The position numbers and the translations under genes are program-made. 64,000 nt of DNA from Trichoplax adhaerens (lineage: Eukaryota > Placozoa > Uniplacotomia > Trichoplacea > Trichoplacidae): the NCBI RefSeq assembly GCF_000150275.1, contig NW_002060955.1, positions 1,495,225-1,559,224 on the forward strand, given 5' to 3'. Each line of letters starts with the position of its first letter. The first letter of the stretch is position 1. A model generated the notes under the pieces. That model saw nothing but the letters and a program-made list of their open reading frames with translations. It was not told the origin of the DNA and searched no databases. Positions 1-13,660 of the stretch are shown here, piece after piece.

Positions 1-1752
1 CAATTTTTTATTTTAACTAAGCGATATTCTATTTAGCGAAAAATGTAGTAATTCTGCAAACTTAATAAAATAATCGAAAAAGGGGTGGAAAAAAATTTTT
101 TAACTCTTTATAAAGTGTATGAGAAATGAAATATTAAACGAAATCTTAAACTGATCCTGGATTTATGATGATAATTTCCTGTTGGTGTGGTCAGGTTTGT
201 TCTTTTACTTACTGTGAATCAGCTTAAATTCCTATTCTGATTTATATTTAATAATATTATACTGCACTTCATTTAGAAAACTTAAAAAATCATGATTTAT
301 TACTAAAAATCAACTGGAAGCTGATATTTCTGAACAGAAGGACTATGATAGAGCACTTAATAATCGGATGGAAATTCAATTTAGCAGCATAATGCTATCG
401 GTAGCAGTTATTCGAATAGATTATGATACTAGTATATACGGTGCTTTATACCTAAAATACGCCGCATTTATCCTCCAACTGAAGTATAATTGATTTTAGT
501 TACGATAAGTGTGATTGAAGTGTCTTCTCAAAATAATAAAAAAAAACTACCGTTTCTAGTAAACTTCACTTAATTACATAATATCGGCTCGTCTTACAAC
601 TCCCAAGGATTATCCAGCTATAATCAGGCTGCCTTTGGACTATCTAAATTATTGCAGATGTAATCGCAATTTATATAAGTTATGGTCAAAACTCGAATTT
701 GGTAAATCCTAAGAGTGAGCAAACGTCGCTAAAATTGAGCAACACAAATTATTTCTTGTAAAGCAAGTCACAAGATCAGATCTAAATTTACTATCGCGCT
801 ATCTATTCATAATTTGCTCATCTAATTAGAGCATCGCAATACAAATCTCACAATATCAACATACTTAGAGCAGACTATATAAATCTGGGAATCTTAGCAT
901 AAAAATCTGAATAGAATTGCAATTGCTGTACGTACTGTAATAATCTTCTAAAAATAGGTAATGTGATAATTCTACAACCAAATATAAAAGTTTAATGATC
1001 TTCGTTGCTATCTTGCAATCGTAACGTTATGCTAATTTGGGGCTGTATTACTTCAAGATAGCGGAACATACAGCAATTTCGCAAAAATAAAAGGAGATTA
1101 AAACGTTAAAAAACAAGCAATTACTGAATCATAATAAATAAGAGGAAGAACTTAGATATCGTCAGTTACCAATAATAATGAATATGAGAATTTAATTTTC
1201 ATTCATAGTCAATTGAACGAATATGGGATTTATTAAGGCTATTTACAACATTTTTCTTTTATCTTTACGAATGATTTAAAATGATAGAAAAGATGCAATA
1301 AAGGGTAATAAAATTTTTGCTAAATTATTATAATTTTTACATAATATCAATACCTGATTGGTAGATTAATGCAATGAGCTAATCATAAATATCAGTTATT
1401 GTTGGATATATTGTTACTGTCTACAGATCAGTACAACTTCAGATAACTGCTAATTAATTTTATTTTTTATTCTTTTCCCATTGTTAAGGTAATAAATTAA
1501 TAGTACAGCAACTATTTATTGCTATATACTTGAATATTCGCGGTATGCTCGTAAATTTTATGACCTTTTCCCTGTAGTGTCGCTCGTTTCACATTTCTAC
1601 CATTGTCGTAAGTACCTTTAATTTACTTATAATATTATTATTAATCTGCATATCGACGCTAATATGATCCGAACTAAGATAATGTTCGACTAGCGATAAA
1701 GCAATTCTCTGGTGAAAATTTTTGTCTTTCGTTTTGGCTGATAATAGCAGTA
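1..1752. other. gene-free, nothing recognised
   Basis: AT-rich upstream flank of the first receptor locus. No open frame above 60 codons and no copy of the repeat families seen. Confidence 0.5.
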
Positions 1753-2755
1753 ATGAATATCTCTATTGAACTTGGCAACGATACTGATAATTACAACAAT
1801 CAGATTTTATTTTCGCAAATCTATTGGTATTCTGTGATTGCAGCTATACCGTTATCAGTGATTGGGCTTGTTGCTAATTTACTTCTACTGCACATTTTTA
1901 TATCAGATAAATTCTTTCATCGAAGTACTTATGTCTTAATGTTGGTCTCGGTTGTATCTGATATTACGTCGACGATAACATCAATTGTATGTTACTCCTT
2001 ATTAGATCGATGAGAATCTTAGCATTCAAAGCGGATCATCAATATGTAAATATTTTCTGTTTATTATTTCATCTTCCTATGGTATTTCTATCATGACTTT
2101 ATGTTTAATAGCTATTGATCGATATTTTGCTGTTGTTCAGCCATTTTCTCGATTTTATCTTTCGTACAAAAGTCGATTAATTGTCATCGTGGAAATTTTA
2201 ATATGGTTAATATCGACATCCACCAGTGCTCCAATGTTCCTAATTATTAGCGGATACCGAGACAGATATGTGGTTTGCGATTTTCCTGACATGGATCTTT
2301 TTGCTACGACCTATTTTATTATCTTTGTTATGTTGCTGTATGTTATTCCTACAACTGTAATTGCAATTATATATTGGAGAATTATTAAGCATCAAAGGAA
2401 TTATATTCAACCTGGCGAAGCCACCGACAGACATAAGATACAAGAACTTAAAAGGCGGAAACTTATCAGAATGTTAATTAGCATAGCGTTAACCTACATT
2501 TTAATTACGTGGCCTGTTTTTGCTGCAATATTTGGATTCGCCGTCACACAAACATCTCTAAGAGAAATTCGTGATAAAAATCTTGCACTTTTCTTTTTGG
2601 CATTTTTTTCTGTAAGTTTAAGCGCTAGTATAACAGTCATCAATCCTTTCTTGTGTTTTAAATTTGATGGCAATATAAGAAGCAGATCGCATCGTATTTG
2701 TAAACGTATCGATATCTTTAGAAGCAGTACAATCATGACGACGATTTACGATTAA
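1753..2755 (+). pseudogene. class A GPCR, broken by one frameshift
   Basis: A single-exon seven-transmembrane receptor split over two frames. The first frame (1753-2010) covers an N-terminus with two N-glycosylation sequons (NIS at residue 2, NDT at residue 9), TM1 with the G-x-x-x-N motif and TM2 with SVVSD; it hits TGA at 2011. The second frame is open from about 2007 to the TAA at 2753 and carries the TM3 cysteine, AIDRYFAVV, the ECL2 cysteine (VVCDF), TM5 with a Pro, ICL3 HQRNY-IQPG, TM6 ITWPVFA and TM7 NPFLC. Removing one base around 1999-2007 restores the family spacing of 16 residues between the TM2-end Tyr and the TM3 Cys, so a one-base insertion is the simplest reading. The NPxxY tyrosine is Cys here (NPFLC), a second sign of relaxed constraint. 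AATAAA signals at 2777-2787 follow the stop. A sequencing error or recent pseudogene are both possible; the locus is certain. Confidence 0.85.
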
Positions 2756-2776
2756 ATCATCAAACTGTACAGCATG

Positions 2777-2787
2777 AATAAAATAAA
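2777..2787 (+). terminator. overlapping polyadenylation signals
   Basis: Two overlapping AATAAA hexamers lie 22-32 bases after the stop of the first GPCR locus, where a cleavage/polyadenylation signal would be expected. Assigned by sequence and position only. Confidence 0.5.
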
Positions 2788-2790
2788 TGA

Positions 2791-3960
2791 ATAGATAAAT
2801 ATTGTGCGTGCACGGATTCTTCATGTGGTTTGTTGATATACGCAAAATTGTAATAAAATTGCAGCTAATGCTTTTAATCAAAAAGCACATTTCTATACTA
2901 TAGCTTTCCTTGTAATAGAAATAAAATTATACAATAATTTCTTGCTGACTCATTTTAAGCAATCTGATCTGTTGTTCATTATAGTAAACTAATTAGCATA
3001 AACATAAAATAGAATCATGCGCCGTCAAGTTAATTAGCAGGTGACTATTTAAGAGCCAAATTGCGATCATCAACTAAAGGATTCCTTTCACGTTAAATTT
3101 AACAAAAGTCCTTATTAATTTAGGAATTAAGATAGTTAATTGATGATTCAAGAGATTGATGGTAACAACTTTGGAGAGGCTACTAATGCCATAAATCTAC
3201 AATAAGGGAAATAACGTTAATTTTTAAGTAAACTAAAATCATGGACAAATATTAAACATGTCTGACGAAATAGATTCTCCTTTGAAATATCGCGAACTTA
3301 TCGTCTTCAATTAAAAAAATTGATTATAAGATAAATCCATTATTAGTTTATAATTACTAGTAAATAATTTATATGCTGTGAACATCATTATTGTATCCCA
3401 CCCCCCCAGTACATGTATATATGTCCTACCCGTGGGTTTCTTACTTGCATTGACCTAATAGTGAATATATAACATTGGAAACTTGACAGATAAATTATTA
3501 ATAGTTACTAGAGAAAAGAATTATGTCCACTTAAGTAGGACTGACGTATATATTTCAGACCCAAGCACTACATAATACAGCATGCATATCATTCTTGGGG
3601 TATATTTTGCAATATTGTACTATTGTACATGTTAGTATTAAATCTATCAAATGGTCAATTGCAAAATTCATTTATACATTATCACAGCACTGGCATAGCT
3701 ACCATTTTTGGGGCTCTTCTTTTGTATGGTAAGTAAAGTATATCGGTACTTTGTAATGCACACCTACGCTATTATTTAAATAGCTATGATCAACTGTACT
3801 GTATACCATAAGGCGGCAGTACAAAAACGCTATGATTTTACATGGTTTTTCTCCTCATACTAACGGCCGTAAAGATTGCCTTTCGCTAAATAAGGTCCTT
3901 AAAATTTCTCGCGATTATGACGGATACACAATCTTTCGAAATATCACAGCTTAAATTCTT
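2791..3960. other. gene-free flank
   Basis: No gene. A short C tract (about 3397-3408) and ordinary AT-rich sequence; no clear match to the LTR families. Confidence 0.4.
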
Positions 3961-4110
3961 CGCCATTTAGTCATGTTTAGTGATGCACCTAATATTTGAT
4001 TTTAATGATAGCTATATTTGATATAGTTAGGTTACTAAGAAAAAATTTTATCGTAAAGCTAATATTATGTAATAATTTAGCTTAATTTTGCTAAGATACA
4101 CTAAGGTTGG

Positions 4111-5050
4111 TGACACTTTGAACCAAGATAGAGATTAGGGGAACAACACCAGTTTATTTAATATACTTTACTTTATAAATTAAAAAGCCGTTTAAGTGAG
4201 TCTTGCAATAGGTATAACGATACGGCTGGACACTATATGAAACTAACAAGCCAAATAATCTATAAAGTTTACCAAACAAAACAACTTACGATCTCTTCTT
4301 AAGTTACACGACCTCTAGTGGTTAGGACCACGACTTCGATTAACACCAAGAACTACAAACAGGACTACAGCGAAGAAGACTTCACTGAAAGCAAGACTAA
4401 AGTATTCTCGATTACACCACCATTTTATATGCTTCGCAGAGCAGTAGGTGGTCTATTAACTATGAATGATCAATCCTAAAGTATGCTATAAGTAGTTACA
4501 AACTACAATACTAGCAATTAATCGGACATATCTTAGAACAGATTACACCTTACGATTCCCTCACATAGTACAAATAAAGTTAACCTTACAAGTCTACAGT
4601 AAATGAATACATAATCTTCTCACTTAAAAGTCACTAATAGTTACAATTATAATTCTACAATGAGATACCGACAATCCTTACATATGACTCACAGACGTCA
4701 TTCACAACTTAAGGACACGGTTCACGTAAACATTACAAAAATTTTGTAGATTAGTCATCAACAACCTAAATATGTAACAACGGTTACAAATCAAACATTT
4801 AAATAGTATTAACTATATCAACCACAGTGGACAGGTTCACATTATACTGTCTAACACAATACTTCCACTATCATCTACACTAATTTGGATATTACTTTCA
4901 AGTCCTACAGTAAAATCTTAAATCATCTTACAATACATTACTAAATAAATACTCTATGAAGGAGAATACTAAATATTAACCTTCATTACAATTAGATGAT
5001 TGAAAACTATTATATTTGAAATAACTTATATTAGCTATTTGACTAATTAT
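4111..5050 (-). mobile_element. possible LTR-like insertion within a family I repeat
   Basis: This block separates two parts of a repeat that are closer together in the copy at about 24475-24900. It starts TGACACTTTG, is C-rich over G on the + strand, and has a minus-strand TATAAAA (TTTTATA at 4423-4429) with a TTTATT nearer the left end. The right boundary is approximate and no target duplication was found. Confidence 0.3.
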
Positions 5051-5194
5051 GGTACAAAATTTATGTGACTAGAAATACTGAAATTGTGAAGATACACAAC
5101 TCCGAAAAGTACTGGAACTTAATAGAAAAGTTTTGATATCATGAGTAGAGTGATTTAGATCGTAGGAGAAATGTTGTTTTCTTTGAGAAAAAGT

Positions 5195-5560
5195 ATTTTG
5201 TTTGATGACTCATGTCTGCGTAGATTGATTAAGTTGTCATGAATGGATTTTAGCGAAAAGTATTTAAAAACTGCAGAGACGAGTATCTATATAAGTTGGT
5301 TCGACTAAACTTTTATGATTTGATTTGTAACTACGAATATTGCTCGTTAGTAGTTGATTTCTGCAGTCTTTTACGGGGGGCATCGCGTTGCTCGAATTAG
5401 TAAAAATAAAGTAAAAGTAGCTCGACGTTTTGAAGTCTATCTGGGAAATTGTGATCTAGAAGGGATGTTCTAGGCCGAAACTAAAATAGTAGTTGACATT
5501 TGCAACTTAGAGGAACAGAATGCTTAACTTTATGCCTTGTCGGGAGAGTAGTCCGCGACA
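5195..5560 (+). repeat. family I repeat, copy 1 (LTR-like R/U5 part)
   Basis: Shares TGATGACTCA-GTC...GCAGAGA-GAG with 24780-24900. It also shares the segment from ATAAGTTGGTTCGACTAAAC through TGCTCGTTAGTAGTTGAT and GAGAGTAGTCCG with the reverse complement of 26390-26665. A TATATAAG lies at about 5290. Left parts of the same family lie at about 3970-4060. Confidence 0.55.
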
Positions 5561-6460
5561 TACAGTATTCCTAAAACCTTGTGATAAAAGCCTTTTAGAA
5601 AATACTATAGACTAAGACAGTTATTGTGGGAGACTTTTATTACAATATGGAATGAATGTTAGTGTACTATATAGGACGCACTGCTATCAATATTGTTTCA
5701 TTGTAGAGAACTACTGTTACAACAACAATTTTAAAACAATTAATTCACTTTATTACGATTCTAAGGTTTTATTACAATTTAATACTTCTAATAACCGTCA
5801 CTAACTTCACTATCCTATTGTAAGACATCAGTCAGCAGTATAAAACAGTAAGGAAACATTTTTGGTAGTCACGTAAAATGTCCTTCTTAGATTAATGGCT
5901 TGTTTTACAAAGCAACTAAAAAGTTTCAAATCACTTTAATTATTATTAAAATTTACTCTCTTATATATCTATGCTAAATTCCACCTATGCCAATCAATTA
6001 CATTTATTATCCGCTTTACAAAGTACAATCTATGCTTCTCTATAGAATATGTTTTACAGTAACTAATATAAGCAGATATGTGATAATTAATAGTTTTTTT
6101 ACACCATCTAAGCTAGAACATATTATTCGTAGTATTGTAAATCTGAAATCGTAACAAGTACTCATTAACTTTTAATCATCATTATCGTTAGCGCAACATA
6201 CTGTACTGTACATACAGTTAATGGAGTGACTATAAGATCTGACGACATTTACAGTATGTTCGTTTGCATTTACTTTGCCTGTTTTTAGTAATTTCCTTTC
6301 GTGAGATTTCGTTATACCGCGGTCAAAATAATCTCCAGTACAATTGTTCTGAACTGAACTTTATTTTTAGGTATTAGTATCGTTATGCCTAGATAACATT
6401 ATGATCTTTAACGATATGCCACAAATGCGATACTAAAAACATCTTATCATGCCTATCATT

Positions 6461-7011
6461 TGTGATATATACCAATCACGAGATTCCAAATTTTAGAAAA
6501 ATAAGGGCTTTATTTAATCTTATACAAAGATTAACTACACACAGCTCTACTCTAGCCGAATACTACTACTAAAGACTTCTACAACGAACTAACAGAATAA
6601 TCTAAAGTTGCATACTTTTATACTTTTCGTAGCATTCGTAGCTACAATCCGCATGGCAACCTTTTACCTTATTTTACACATAGTTAAACTATTCTTAGTA
6701 ACACAATTCTACTGCGGACAATCATTAATCCAATATGGATACGACTACAGTACTTACGTAGACATTATTCACACCAGCCAAAGTACAATGAATTAACCAT
6801 ATCCTAATATATGATTTACAGTTCTATTTTTGCCTATAGCCTTATTAGTAACTTAACACTTTACTGTATATAGTCATCTGTACTCTAGCATAGAGTCTAT
6901 ACCACTACAGTCTATAGTTATAGCTACCAAATATCTCTTAGGATAAATATCTACCGTACATTATACTAAACATGGCTAACAGTCTACAATCACAATACTA
7001 GTTACATTACA
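6461..7011 (-). mobile_element. solo LTR, family A
   Basis: An LTR-like element, sense on the minus strand, nearly identical by eye to the copies at 44997 and 59345. It runs TGTGATATATACC...TTACA. In sense, TATAAAAG maps to 6615-6622 and AATAAA to 6509-6514, leaving a short U5. Flanks are TCATT and CATTA, so the 5-bp duplication is imperfect or the boundary is off by one. The 62-codon frame at 6608-6796 is antisense, overlaps the TATA box, and is probably not a gene. Confidence 0.7.
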
Positions 7012-7578
7012 CATTATATATCAAAAACTAAGTTTAGGACAGATATGGGTAACATAAGAAAAGAACGGTAATAACAGTATCTCACAAAACACTTGTCTTA
7101 GTCAATAGAGAATTCAAGAAGAGGCTTTATTAAAAAGTTAATGAACAGGGGAGCAATAATCAATTGCTAAAAAGAATCTAATCTAAGGTAATTCTAGCAC
7201 AAAGCGAAGTTAAGTCTCTAATGTGAGCCCATTTCAGCCGTTATTAAACAAATTTCGATAATTCCATTTGCGGCTATAGATCGTAATTAATTACAGTCAT
7301 CCAACAGCATACTTTTCCTCAAATAGATCATCATTTATCTTCTACAATCTTAATTATCCTGCTTAAATATCATTACTCTTATATTAAAGTCCGTGATCTT
7401 TCGGTGTTGGGCATTTTCTCAATTACAGTGTATTTAGTGTCACATAAATCTTGTACCATAGCTAATCAACAATATCTAATACAGAAGTTAGGAATCATCT
7501 AATATTAACACTACTATCTAATCTTAGGAAAATAATTATATCAGATATAGCTATCATTATAATCAAATTTGGGCAGTA

Positions 7579-7918
7579 TGTTGCACTTCTTTGCGGTAAT
7601 TTCATGGAACCCGCTCTGCCTAGGTATACCTGTAAGCCAGTACACTAAATTATCAGTTTTAATGATTCGTTAGTTGTAACTAAAGCCTCTACTCCGTGAA
7701 CAAAATCACATAAGCCTATTCAAGCAGAACTTAGAACTGCATCCTACACAGATATACATTGCGTTCTTATATATGTTGTCTAGCAGCCGTACGACTACAG
7801 ACCATATAGTATCAATCCGATAATTGGTTACAGATAAGCTTAATCCGTATCTAGGCTCTGTAGTCCCACTATACAGAATGTAATTACAGTAGATACTAAG
7901 CTATGATGAGTGTTGTAC
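7579..7918 (-). mobile_element. LTR-like fragment interrupted by a family B element
   Basis: Starts TGTTGCAC and carries a minus-strand TATATAAG (CTTATATA at 7766-7773). Its other end is not identifiable because the family B element begins at 7919; the remainder may lie after 8548. Tentative. Confidence 0.3.
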
Positions 7919-8548
7919 TGTCACAAAACAGCTTTGCAACAAGATAACGCAATATACGATCAATAAGTCAATTCCTCTAACCACGTATCAAGGAACGATA
8001 TCTACACTATCACGAACACTTTTGCTCTACTAGCAGACTACACAAAGACTTAAACGCCTCGTATTTTACGTTAAACACTAAGTTGGATAATTCTCTTTAT
8101 TTCACGATATACTGCATTTATATACTACTCCTCAATATTTCATGAGTCATAGTTAATACAATTAACATTGGAATCATTTACTGAATTAGATATTAATTAT
8201 AGCTACTGCTCCCTTAATGCAGACAACAGTATTTACAAACATAGACATGTAATGACTAATACAGAATAGTCAGATTACGATATGTCCTATCACGGAACAT
8301 TTCCATGATAATTTACAATCTAGCATAAGTAAATTACAATCACAATGATTGGAACTGTAAGTAGATGATTTGCATTCCCTATTATAACTATTAATTTCAG
8401 TATGTGTATAAGTGTCACTGTCATAAAAAGTCAGAGCTATATTAAAACGCAGTATATCCAAATTATAAGTTAACTAAATAAGGATAGTCTAACAGAATTA
8501 TCCTAACATAGATATTTCTACTCTAATACAGTATTTAACACTGTAACA
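7919..8548 (-). mobile_element. solo LTR, family B
   Basis: Sense on the minus strand. It begins TGTCACAAAACAGC and ends ACTGTAACA. Sense TATATAAA lies at 8117-8124. It is homologous over its whole length to 36555-37187. Flanks are TGTAC and CGCAC, a 5-bp duplication that would differ by two T/C transitions, consistent with an older insertion. Confidence 0.7.
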
Positions 8549-9005
8549 CGCACCCATTAGTAATCCTTATCCTAAATATAGTACTGTGTACTATTAATAC
8601 CAGAATACCTGAAACTAGCTATTACAGTACCGTTAGTATTGTAAAGTATAAATCTTATAATTTTGGATATTAAATATATTTAAGCAATAATAGATCTTAA
8701 AATAGGATTTTTTAATTTACATTTCTAGAAGATTCTTATACACAGCTGTAAGACAGTGTAATATTGTATTCTAAGTTGATGATATATTTAATGTCTACCG
8801 TAATTATGGTGTTCAACTGTGACAGATATTCTGTTAGAGGATTAAGTATTAGATATTGCTAGCGTAGTAACTGTATCATTTTGAAGAGGAGTTCTTCAAT
8901 GCTCACACTAGAGCTTCACATGAAAGATGAAAACTGTCCTGCATTTGAGATGATAATACTACAATGTGCAGTAAGTAAGGTGCTAAGATTGTTAAAGCAA
9001 AAAAG

Positions 9006-9110
9006 TATATAAGCGAGTAGTTTAGTACAGTAAAATTGTTCTTTTTCTTTAGAGGTCCTCAGTTGATCGATTACATTGCATCTTTATAAACGAGGTTTTT
9101 GTTCAATAAA
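9006..9110 (+). promoter_or_regulatory. LTR-like core: TATA box and AATAAA
   Basis: TATATAAG at 9006-9013 followed by AATAAA at 9105-9110 repeats the TATA/polyA arrangement of the LTR families. No second copy in the window and no clear ends were found, so this is either another LTR fragment or a stand-alone promoter. Confidence 0.3.
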
Positions 9111-9300
9111 TCATAATTTTCTTAAAGTCTTGAAGATTCTTGATCAACCAACCTCATAGCAGCACTTGGTGATGTACCGATGCCTTATTGATAATAAATT
9201 TAGCAAATGTATTATTTTGATATTATGATTATGATTAACTGTCTAGCTTTATAATTATTAAACATTGTATTATACAAGGTTCGTAGAAAAAGTGGGATTA

Positions 9301-10536
9301 CGAAGGAAAATCTATTTATATTCAAGCTAAGGTAATAAATACTAAATTAAAAAGAGATGATTTTATGTGCTAGATTGTTACGAATAACCAGAATATTTGA
9401 TATAATTCCCCCTATTCTAGTAAGAAATACTAATCGTGTAACAAATCCAAGGTCTTTATATTTAGCATCAAGCAATTCTTCAAACTTTATGATTTAAATT
9501 AAATATGGGTACAGTATTTGCTAGGCAAATTAAACTAATTACGAAATTTCTAATTTGTAATACTTTTATAGATGTTATTGAAATTGCTAATTTACTTCTA
9601 TGATAGCTGATCCATACTGCTAGCTGTCGAATACGCAATATAGAATAGTACTTATAGGGAGCAATATAAGCAATTTGAGATTAAGTGAAGACGCTCATCA
9701 AATTCACAATTTTGTAAATGTTATTTATATGAAACGAACATTCTGTAAATGAAGTATTTGCGATACGGTCATGTTTTACGGAAAGTAAAGTTGATATCAT
9801 TGAATTAGAATACTGCAATTATTCATCTATCAGCTATAGAAATTCATACAATTGTATATCTGACTGTTATAATACTTGTCATTTGCATTTTATTTACGTG
9901 TTCTGGAATGAAAAAAAAGTAGTAGACCTAGACCATATTTTTAATAGCACTACACCTATTTTTATCATAATGACATTCTTCTAAATCATTTATATAATAA
10001 GGAAAATTTCGACTGACTTAATTGGTATATCTTTTTCTGCAATAGGTGCAAGCAACGTAAATTCAACAGCAATCTAAAATCTCTTCTTATTTGAAAACAA
10101 TCCTCCGCTATACGTGGTTGATCTTATTTTTAAGTTACAATACAAATAAATTGAAGTCAGCATAAATTCATATGAACTAATAAACTATTACTTTATTCGC
10201 GCTATAGTGACTTTAAGACAAAAAGGGCTTTAACCGTACGAATTAAAGTTTGAATCAGAAAGCTAAATTTGGATCGAATAATAAAGTCTAGGCAGTATTG
10301 CTATATAACTTGGTAAGAATATTTACTAAAAATGATACGTTAATCCTCATCATTTTTGTGGAATTTTAAAATTCCAGAAGATCAATCTTATTATCGTTAC
10401 ATTATTCAGTTTAGCTACTATCTGATAGCGAAACTGTGATTTTACAGTATCGATAAATCTTAAAATTCACAAGTAAGTGAATGTAAAATTCATTGATAGC
10501 TTCTTGGTGTAACTCTTCACTTAACGATTTGCACTC
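9301..10536. other. gene-free, nothing recognised
   Basis: Upstream region of the 10.5 kb receptor. No TATA box at the usual distance; TCACTT about 20 bases before the ATG could be an initiator. Confidence 0.4.
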
Positions 10537-11553
10537 ATGAATCATGACGTTATGAATGATTCGAATGAAACCAATATTGATAATTTCTTCATTCAGTTGT
10601 ATGATATTACTTCCATAATAGCTCTTCCATTAGCTATCATTGGACTAATTAGCAATATATTTGTGCTTTATATCTTTATAACTGATCGAAATTTTCATAA
10701 ACCGACATATTACCTTATTATGATCTCTGTTACTTCTGATATTGTAACAGCCATATCTATGACATATGGCTACAGTCACATCCTAGCTCGAACCACTGAT
10801 GACGATGGAGCCGATATAATGTGCCAATCGGCTGTTTATATTACAGCTACATCATATGCGATTTCAATTATGAATTTATGTTTAATTGCTTTCGACAGAT
10901 ACTATAGTATAGTAAAAGCTGTGTCGCAATTTAATCGTCTATATAAAAATAATTTCCTTTTATTTGTCGAAATATCGATCTGGATAACTGCAGTGATAAT
11001 TAATGCTCCCTTGATTCTCGTGATGGAATCCAAAAATAAAGATTACGGGTTATGCGATTTTATACCCATTACAAACATAATTTCTGCCTATTTAATATTT
11101 CTTGTCATCATGCTATATATCATACCGTCGACTTTTATCGTTACCGTTTATGTAAAAATAATAATTTTTCGAAAAAATTACGTTAGTCCTGCTATTGATA
11201 ATGCAGAGCAAATTGAAGAGGATGCTCAAAAGAAAAGATTCATCAAAGCGCTAATGAGCATTGCTATATCTTACGTCTGTTTTACCTGGCCATACTTTGC
11301 TACTATCTTAGGGTATGCTATAACTAAAAAAACGTATTATCAGCTACGTTTTACTGATAAAGTGGCCTACGTTACGTCGCTATTATCAAGATCATTGACT
11401 ACAAGTATAACTATCATTAGTCCTTTTACATATCTGCTGTTTGATAGTAACATCCGAAAAAGAGCAGTGAAAGTATGCAAGCAACTTCTAGGTTTAGAAT
11501 CAAATCGACAACGAAAGTTACATCATGTCAGAGTCATGTCTTCAGCCTGCTGA
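10537..11553 (+). CDS. class A (rhodopsin-like) GPCR, intronless, SPxxY type
   Basis: A plasma-membrane receptor predicted to signal through heterotrimeric G proteins; ligand unknown. The 338-residue frame is uninterrupted, with seven hydrophobic segments at about 25-49, 59-82, 96-122, 139-161, 182-206, 236-261 and 277-300. Family landmarks are N40 (1.50), D68 (2.50), C96 (3.25) pairing with C173 in ECL2, DRY at 120-122, W149 (4.50) and P197 (5.50). TM6 reads F-T-W251-P252, with the Trp directly before the conserved Pro rather than two residues before it. TM7 is S295-P-F-T-Y299, so Asn7.49 is Ser. The extracellular N-terminus has sequons at N7 (NDS) and N10 (NET), and a Cys in helix 8 (C314) could be lipidated. 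Residue 3.32 is Thr, not Asp, and 7.43 is not Lys, arguing against amine receptors and opsins. It is the most divergent intact member of the cluster by eye. The first ATG places TM1 at the normal distance. Confidence 0.93.
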   Translation: MNHDVMNDSNETNIDNFFIQLYDITSIIALPLAIIGLISNIFVLYIFITDRNFHKPTYYLIMISVTSDIVTAISMTYGYSHILARTTDDDGADIMCQSAVYITATSYAISIMNLCLIAFDRYYSIVKAVSQFNRLYKNNFLLFVEISIWITAVIINAPLILVMESKNKDYGLCDFIPITNIISAYLIFLVIMLYIIPSTFIVTVYVKIIIFRKNYVSPAIDNAEQIEEDAQKKRFIKALMSIAISYVCFTWPYFATILGYAITKKTYYQLRFTDKVAYVTSLLSRSLTTSITIISPFTYLLFDSNIRKRAVKVCKQLLGLESNRQRKLHHVRVMSSAC

Positions 11554-13660
11554 GATGTTAAATTAATATTACGAATTTTTAACCAAGCTAACGGTATGAC
11601 TTCGATTTCAAAATATGCGAGTTGTAACGCGGTTATTCATAAGAAAACAGCGGATATGGCGTAAGTATTCAAATTAAAACTTGAAGGATAATAAAAGATG
11701 GAGCAAATTATTTCTCCTTTCATCAGGGAAACCTTTGATTAACATCGAAAAATGATTATATAGTTTGATATTAATTATTATGTAAATGTTTAATATTATA
11801 TCGGTTATTCTTATATATTCTAAGAAAATAACTAAAGAATCTAATTCATTAATCACTAGTATAAGGATACTTTTGGTGAATTAATTTTACGATGTTAATT
11901 AATCTGGAAACAAGCTGAAGAAATCGTCGAAAGGGTAATAATCAAAATATTAATGATACGAAATCGAATTACCGTACGCTAGAATAAAATTTTGTTAAAT
12001 AGCCTGTGTATTAATTTAGCTCTGATTTCAATTCCATTTTACTTGTAATCAAAAAATTAATTATTATTGTCGTTGTATACAGAATAGAAAATAAATCTTA
12101 TTGAACTACAATCCTAAAATGCAGTAAGACTGCTATTTTATATTCTATCGAAATTCATGATTTCGTTTACAGATGATTATTTAAAGAATTCTTTCCCTTC
12201 AATAAATAGATTAATGATTATTTGCTAATGATATTAGGCAATTGTGTTTTGTTTAACGCTGTAATTTACAATAACTTTATAGCCTTCATTCTATAATACT
12301 TTGGAATTAGATTTTTATGTTTATGAAATGATTGCTTATAGAATTAAAAGCACTTGTTTAGAAATACTTTCGTGTTTAGATCACGAATAAAAGTTAATAA
12401 GTAATTTCGTTTGACTATCATTGTATTAAATTGTATACTATCATCATGTTATTAATGCAAGAATAAACTGTTGCGATAGTATCGACATAAACAACATACT
12501 TACTCTACACGTCAGTTTAATAGAGTAAAGCAAACTTAATCACTAAAAGCTATCAGCTTCTTTAATGGAATTTAAACGCAAGAAAATGTAATCAACAATG
12601 ACTGATGGTTTTCTGAGATTTGCATTGAAATTCGATACGGGTTACCAGTATTTAAATTCTGCTATTGAAATTTGAAGCTAACTTTTATAGTAGTCCGATT
12701 CTATGAAACAATCATTGAAGATCATAAATTGTAAAGTAGCATATGAATCTTCAGCCCTATTTCTAGTTTACATTAAAATTGGTGACAATCTTCATTAATT
12801 TGTTACTCAATCCTATTAATCGAAACACAACTCCAAGATTAATATTCATTCGCATAGACTATACTATACTATGCAATTACTGTCTTAGAGGTTTGCTATA
12901 GTCTTAATCGGTTTAATTAATAAATTAAGCTATAAATGTTGCACTTAAATAATATGTAAATTAATCGAAACGTTGTTAAATTAACAACAAGAGGCTAAGA
13001 GTAATTGGTTTCGCATGACCGCACAACGAATATTTTTCAGTAAAAACTTTTTTAAAATTTAACATCCAGGCCTTCCGCGGTAATATCGGAGCTCGGTTTC
13101 ATTATATTAGTAGTCCTGAACTTTTACTCAACCTGTCCAACAACCTAAATGGGGTACCAGAGCGCTATGTAGTGTATAAGTGCATGATCTGCATCTTCAC
13201 ATTAGCACTACTAATTGCTCTAAATCACATATTGGTTCTACTGAATCTACAGTATAGTCATTTCTATCTCTTCGTCTATTATTCTTACAATTAGCTCACT
13301 CCAACTGGTACTAGTAGTCGCTGAAATGGATTATAAGGTAAATTGTAATCGCGTTGAAATACAGTTGCACAGGTAATGCTTTCATAGTCAGCAACTAAGT
13401 TGTAGACTAACTTCTCCTGCAAGTCGCTAGCTTTTGTGGCTCTTTCTCGTAAATGTTAACAAACTTACCGGATTTAATTCTCATATCCAGGCTATAATGT
13501 CTGCTATAGAATAATCTATTGAGTAGCAGCTAAACAATACTTATCATAAATATTTAATTAGGAAATTTTAACAATACCGCTTTATCCATGATGTATTTTA
13601 TACTTTTATGGATAAAGACATAATGGCTTCATATTGCTCACTGATAGCTTTAAGTGACTG
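11554..13660. other. gene-free, mostly featureless
   Basis: AT-rich with no coding frame. The 13060-13450 part is less AT-rich and might be an unrecognised repeat. Confidence 0.4.
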
